Source: Thermoplasmata archaeon
Lineage (GTDB): Archaea; Thermoplasmatota; E2; DHVEG-1
Assembly (NCBI GenBank): GCA_003649845.1
Contig: QMTB01000099.1
Coordinates: forward strand, 1 to 6,052
Length of the DNA: 6,052 nt
Direction of reading: 5' to 3'
Position 1 is the stretch's first letter; each line of letters starts with the position of its first letter. Positions 4,271 to 6,052 of this stretch are shown piece by piece. The notes under the pieces were generated by a model. It saw only the letters and a list, made by a program, of their open reading frames with translations. It was not told where the DNA came from and made no database searches. Position numbers and translations under genes: made by a program.

Positions 4271-4740
4271 AGCAAAAAAGAATAATCGTAAGGGGCAAGG
4301 CAAGACTATTAGTATGGAGAAAGGGCAGGATAGTAGCAAACGTGAAGTGGAGTAGCAACAAGCAGGTGACCGAGAGAAGGCTAAGGTTAGCGTTGATCAA
4401 GAAAAAACCAGTGAAGCCAGTTATTAGAGTAGTAAAAGAAGTGAAACCAGAGAAGAAGAAAAACTGGAAGCAGGTGTGGAACATCAAGCTGGTGTACCAG
4501 TCAAAGAGGCGCGGTCACGACCTGCTGGTTGAGCTGAAAGTGACAACAATCAGCAGTAGGCCGCTAACGGACTACGACGTCAGGGAGCTTGTCAGGAAAG
4601 GCGAGTTTTCAGATAAAGTAAACAAGGAAGGCTTGCCTTACGTGTACAATAGGGTAGTTATCGGTTTAGTCAGTGAGGAGCAAACAGATGAAAGCGAAAC
4701 AGTAGAAGTAGAAGAAGTACATTATTCGCACAAAGTATGA
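4267..4740 (+). CDS. hypothetical protein, basic N-terminus and acidic C-terminus
   Basis: 157 aa. ATG at 4267 overlaps the preceding stop as ATGA and has GGGAGG 10 nt upstream; an extension to the TTG at 4249 has no SD. The first 80 residues are Lys/Arg-rich and strand-like (IIVRGKARLLVWRKGRIVANVKWS), followed by a proline/lysine linker (KKKPVKPVIRVVKEVKPEKKK, about 45-65). The second half looks like a compact alpha/beta domain (VWNIKLVYQSKRRG..LLVELKVTT) and the tail is glutamate-rich (EEQTDESETVEVEEV). A basic head and acidic tail separated by a flexible linker would suit a nucleic-acid-associated or scaffold protein. No catalytic motif seen and no family recognised. Confidence 0.82.
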   Translation: MKQKRIIVRGKARLLVWRKGRIVANVKWSSNKQVTERRLRLALIKKKPVKPVIRVVKEVKPEKKKNWKQVWNIKLVYQSKRRGHDLLVELKVTTISSRPLTDYDVRELVRKGEFSDKVNKEGLPYVYNRVVIGLVSEEQTDESETVEVEEVHYSHKV

Positions 4741-4754
4741 AGCGGGGAGGTAAT

Positions 4755-4862
4755 GTGGTCTCGTTCACCAGTATCATAGCTCGAGACTTCGATAATCTTG
4801 GTGACAAACTATGTTTGTCACTTAGCTCAACTTTAGTTGAGCTTGCTAAAATAGGGAGGTGA
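4755..4862 (+). CDS. possible 35-aa ORF spanning the paired-hairpin module
   Basis: A strong SD GGGGAGG (4744-4750) lies 3 nt after the previous stop with no other gene to serve. From GTG at 4755 the frame stays open for 35 codons and stops with TGA inside the SD of the next gene, the same packing seen elsewhere here. Against it: the SD-start spacing is short (4 nt), the alternative ATG at 4753 gives only 8 codons, and the last half of the ORF is the paired-hairpin module, whose stems are constrained for another reason. The peptide is unremarkable (SIIARDFDNLGDKL, SLSSTLVELAKI). It could be real, a leader peptide that opens the hairpins during translation, or chance. Confidence 0.3.
   Translation: MVSFTSIIARDFDNLGDKLCLSLSSTLVELAKIGR
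4801..4843 (+). other. paired-hairpin module, copy 2
   Basis: Hairpin A is 4801-4809 paired with 4813-4821 (9 bp, loop TAT). The linker is TT. Hairpin B is 4824-4831 paired with 4836-4843 (8 bp, loop TTTA). Compared with copy 1 (549-592), five base pairs differ and every one is changed on both sides, so pairing is kept: three in A, two in B. TTG before and TG after are also shared. It sits between two genes of the plus operon, 8 nt before the SD of the gene at 4868, so as RNA it could control that gene's translation or be an mRNA processing site. Confidence 0.8.
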
Positions 4863-4867
4863 TTATC

Positions 4868-5218
4868 GTGGAGTTAAGATTAGATGTAGACGGAAAGCAG
4901 AAAGGTAGTAAAAGGATTAAAAAAGTTATAGAACTGTTAGGTCTGAAGGTTAGATACTGGGAAATCTACAAGACTAACAACGGCTGGCATCACTACATTG
5001 GTGTAGACAACAAGCTGACTGATTTAGAAGTTGTGTTAGTTCAGGCACTAATGGGTTCGGACTTTAAAAGAGAGTGCTTCAACTACCTCAGGGTGAAAAG
5101 CGGCAAGTTTAGTTACGATGATTGGAACGTGCTGTTCAAGAGAAAGTATGAAGTTGATTTAGTTAACGGTGATGTTAAACTGGTAAGCAGGGAAATAAAG
5201 GTAGGTGTGAAACTATGA
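4868..5218 (+). CDS. small protein with GWHH motif, phage/archaeal-virus-type hypothetical
   Basis: 116 aa. GTG at 4868 follows GGAGGTGAT by 4 nt; an earlier GTG (4859) is part of that SD. Features: an early LRLDVDG (DxD at 6-8), YKTNNGWHHYIGV (34-46), then LTDLEVVLVQALMGSDFKRE (50-69) with a leucine-rich helix and GSDxxRE, then LRVKSG. Proteins with a 'T/S-x-x-G-x-H' strand followed by 'QALLGSDxxRE' recur in archaeal viruses and phages, as I recall them, without assigned function. A DxD followed by an S/TxxGxH strand also occurs in archaeo-eukaryotic primases, but this protein is far too short for a full primase core and lacks an evident third motif. It overlaps the next gene as ATGA. Confidence 0.8.
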   Translation: MELRLDVDGKQKGSKRIKKVIELLGLKVRYWEIYKTNNGWHHYIGVDNKLTDLEVVLVQALMGSDFKRECFNYLRVKSGKFSYDDWNVLFKRKYEVDLVNGDVKLVSREIKVGVKL

Positions 5219-5631
5219 AGCTGAAAAGAGAGGGCAAACCCAGAATCGAATGGACGTCAAACAGTGATGTAATTGCAGCTTATGACCCAATAGCTGACGT
5301 AATAATAATTAACAAGAGGCTGAGAAAAAACAAAAAGATACTTAAACGCTGTTTGGAACATGAAATGCTACACTGGAAGGCAAAAGACTCATTCTTGAAG
5401 CACTTGTACATAGATTTGACTGACAATTTTAAGCATCTGTTTGATTGCGAGTTTCACAGTGAAGTTAGAAAACTTGTTTATCAAAATAAAGATGTTATGC
5501 TTGTTAAGATGTTCCTACTGAATTACCTAATAGTGTTGGTGCTTTCACCGTTTATGATTTTGGCTAAGTTGTGGTTCTATTCTTACCGTTTGGTTGAATT
5601 AATTAGGGGTGGTGCAGATGGAAAGGCGTGA
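5215..5631 (+). CDS. membrane-anchored HExxH metalloprotease-like protein
   Basis: 138 aa, ATG at 5215 overlapping the previous stop, with AGGTG 7 nt upstream. A strand pair (DVIAAYDPIADVIIINKRL, about 18-36) leads into a helix carrying HEMLH (49-53), the zinc-binding and catalytic signature of HExxH metallopeptidases. A third ligand could be E79, H81 or E83 in the segment CEFHSE (78-83). After that a hydrophobic span (about 99-120, FLLNYLIVLVLSPFMILAKLW) predicts one membrane helix, followed by a short tail. The strand-then-HExxH layout is shared by small M48-, SprT- and phage-type proteins, but I cannot assign a family. A virus might use it for cleavage of a virion or host membrane protein. 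Confidence 0.7.
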   Translation: MKLKREGKPRIEWTSNSDVIAAYDPIADVIIINKRLRKNKKILKRCLEHEMLHWKAKDSFLKHLYIDLTDNFKHLFDCEFHSEVRKLVYQNKDVMLVKMFLLNYLIVLVLSPFMILAKLWFYSYRLVELIRGGADGKA

Positions 5632-5869
5632 GCTTCTGCTCAGCGAGAAGGGCTACAGGAAGCTGAGGAAGGCACTGTGGAAGCAGCTGAAGGCGAGAAT
5701 AATAGACGAGACGACCTACTTCAGGAGGCTTAACGACCTGAAGAGAAGGTACGAGAGGGACAGGAAAAGGAAGAACTGCCCTCATCATTACATTGTTAAA
5801 CGAAATGTACGGGGAGAGAAGATAGTCATCTGCTCCAAGTGTGGCGATTATTTTAAATCTGAAGAATAG
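5618..5869 (+). CDS. small basic zinc-finger protein
   Basis: 83 aa. ATG at 5618 is chosen because GGGGTGGTG ends 3 nt upstream, and it overlaps the previous gene by 14 nt. The first 52 residues are a highly charged, Arg/Lys-rich helical region (SEKGYRKLRKALWKQLKAR, then FRRLNDLKRRYERDRKRK), likely an extended helix or coiled coil. Then a zinc knuckle: C54-P-H-H57 and C72-S-K-C75, with a beta hairpin between (YIVKRNVRGEKIVI). CxxH plus CxxC gives one zinc site. Basic helix plus knuckle suggests DNA or RNA binding. The next gene starts 12 nt after its stop. Confidence 0.8.
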   Translation: MERRELLLSEKGYRKLRKALWKQLKARIIDETTYFRRLNDLKRRYERDRKRKNCPHHYIVKRNVRGEKIVICSKCGDYFKSEE

Positions 5870-5881
5870 GAGGTGGTGAGT

Positions 5882-6052
5882 TTGCTGTTAGGCGGAAAGT
5901 TGAGCTTCGACGATTTAGCTGCATACAAGATAGCAGTTGAAAGGAGGAGGCTTGGTAAGCACATAAAGAACAACAAGAAGTACGGCAGGATAGCGGAAAG
6001 CGAGATTAAGAAAGCGTTGAGAGAAGCGGGATTTTACGTAAGTGTAAAAGGC
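5882..6052 (+). CDS. N-terminal part of a possible Hjc-like nuclease, cut by window end
   Basis: 57 codons visible, no stop before the right edge. TTG at 5882 is chosen because GGAGGTG ends 6 nt upstream, the spacing used at 4868; the GTG at 5876 abuts the SD. The leader (about 1-35) is not recognised, but residues 38-54 read KYGRIAESEIKKALREAGFYV. The pattern G-x-x-AE-x-E-(I/L)-x-x-x-L-x-x-x-G-(F/Y)-x-V is what the first helix and strand of Hjc-type Holliday-junction resolvases and other PD-(D/E)xK nucleases look like, with the Glu of 'AE' as a metal ligand. The decisive D and ExK motifs would lie beyond the window. Endonuclease is a reasonable guess only. Confidence 0.55.
   Translation, partial: MLLGGKLSFDDLAAYKIAVERRRLGKHIKNNKKYGRIAESEIKKALREAGFYVSVKG

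Noticed and set aside
4082..4487. Two minus-strand ORFs rich in Phe, Leu and Cys
   Set aside because: Antisense to the 91-aa and 157-aa plus genes, without SD.
5603..5788. 61-aa minus-strand ORF
   Set aside because: Antisense to the 83-aa zinc-finger gene; Pro/Leu-rich composition typical of a shadow.
1..6052. CRISPR array or intact insertion sequence
   Set aside because: No regularly spaced direct repeats of 24-37 bp and no transposase gene or terminal inverted repeats with target duplications were seen.

Overview
The window looks like part of a thermophilic archaeal virus, plasmid or integrated element. The case for archaea is two TATA-box promoters with purine-rich BRE-like upstream elements (CCGTAAAG / GCGTAAAG) driving divergent operons, each about 25 nt upstream of a short leader. 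Most genes also carry a strong GGAGGTGAT-type Shine-Dalgarno (SD), some start with GTG or TTG, AGG/AGA dominate arginine codons, and coding DNA is AT-rich. The mobile-element reading rests on very small, tightly packed genes that are mostly unrecognisable, one AAA+/MCM-like ATPase, several mini zinc-finger proteins and no housekeeping gene. I cannot name the host.

Layout. (1) 1-645: a GC-rich stretch (about 60% GC in its core) with no convincing gene. It is filled almost end to end with perfect inverted repeats that stack as consecutive or nested helices, and I read it as a large structured RNA cut by the left edge. It ends in a paired-hairpin module (549-592). (2) 704-1964, minus strand: a six-gene operon of small proteins (48, 42, 113, 32, 47 and 123 aa) with start/stop overlaps, including three genes under 50 aa and a hidden 32-aa Cys-rich ORF that fits exactly between two neighbours. 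The last gene may be an OB-fold/ssDNA-binding-like protein, and a hairpin follows its stop. (3) 1965-2173: a divergent control region with two matching promoters and four palindromic repeats about 19-20 bp apart. (4) 2174-3585, plus strand: a winged-helix DNA-binding protein, a 56-aa ORF and an AAA+ ATPase with a degenerate Walker A and a C-terminal HTH, closed by a 9-bp hairpin. (5) 3586-3994: a non-coding region of A/T tracts, palindromes and repeats, possibly an origin or a long regulatory leader. (6) 3995-6052, plus strand: an accessory operon of a zinc-ribbon protein, a basic/acidic unknown protein, an intergenic copy of the paired-hairpin module, a small GxHH-motif protein, a membrane-anchored HExxH protein, a second zinc-finger protein and the start of a possible Hjc-like nuclease.

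How it fits together. The wHTH protein plus palindromic repeats look like an autoregulated early switch. The AAA+ ATPase, OB-like protein and nuclease-like protein suggest a minimal replication/recombination module. The most unusual signal is the paired-hairpin module: two copies 4.2 kb apart keep the same geometry and linker while five base pairs have changed on both sides of the stems. This is what selection on structure would produce, and it ties the large RNA candidate to the right-hand operon.
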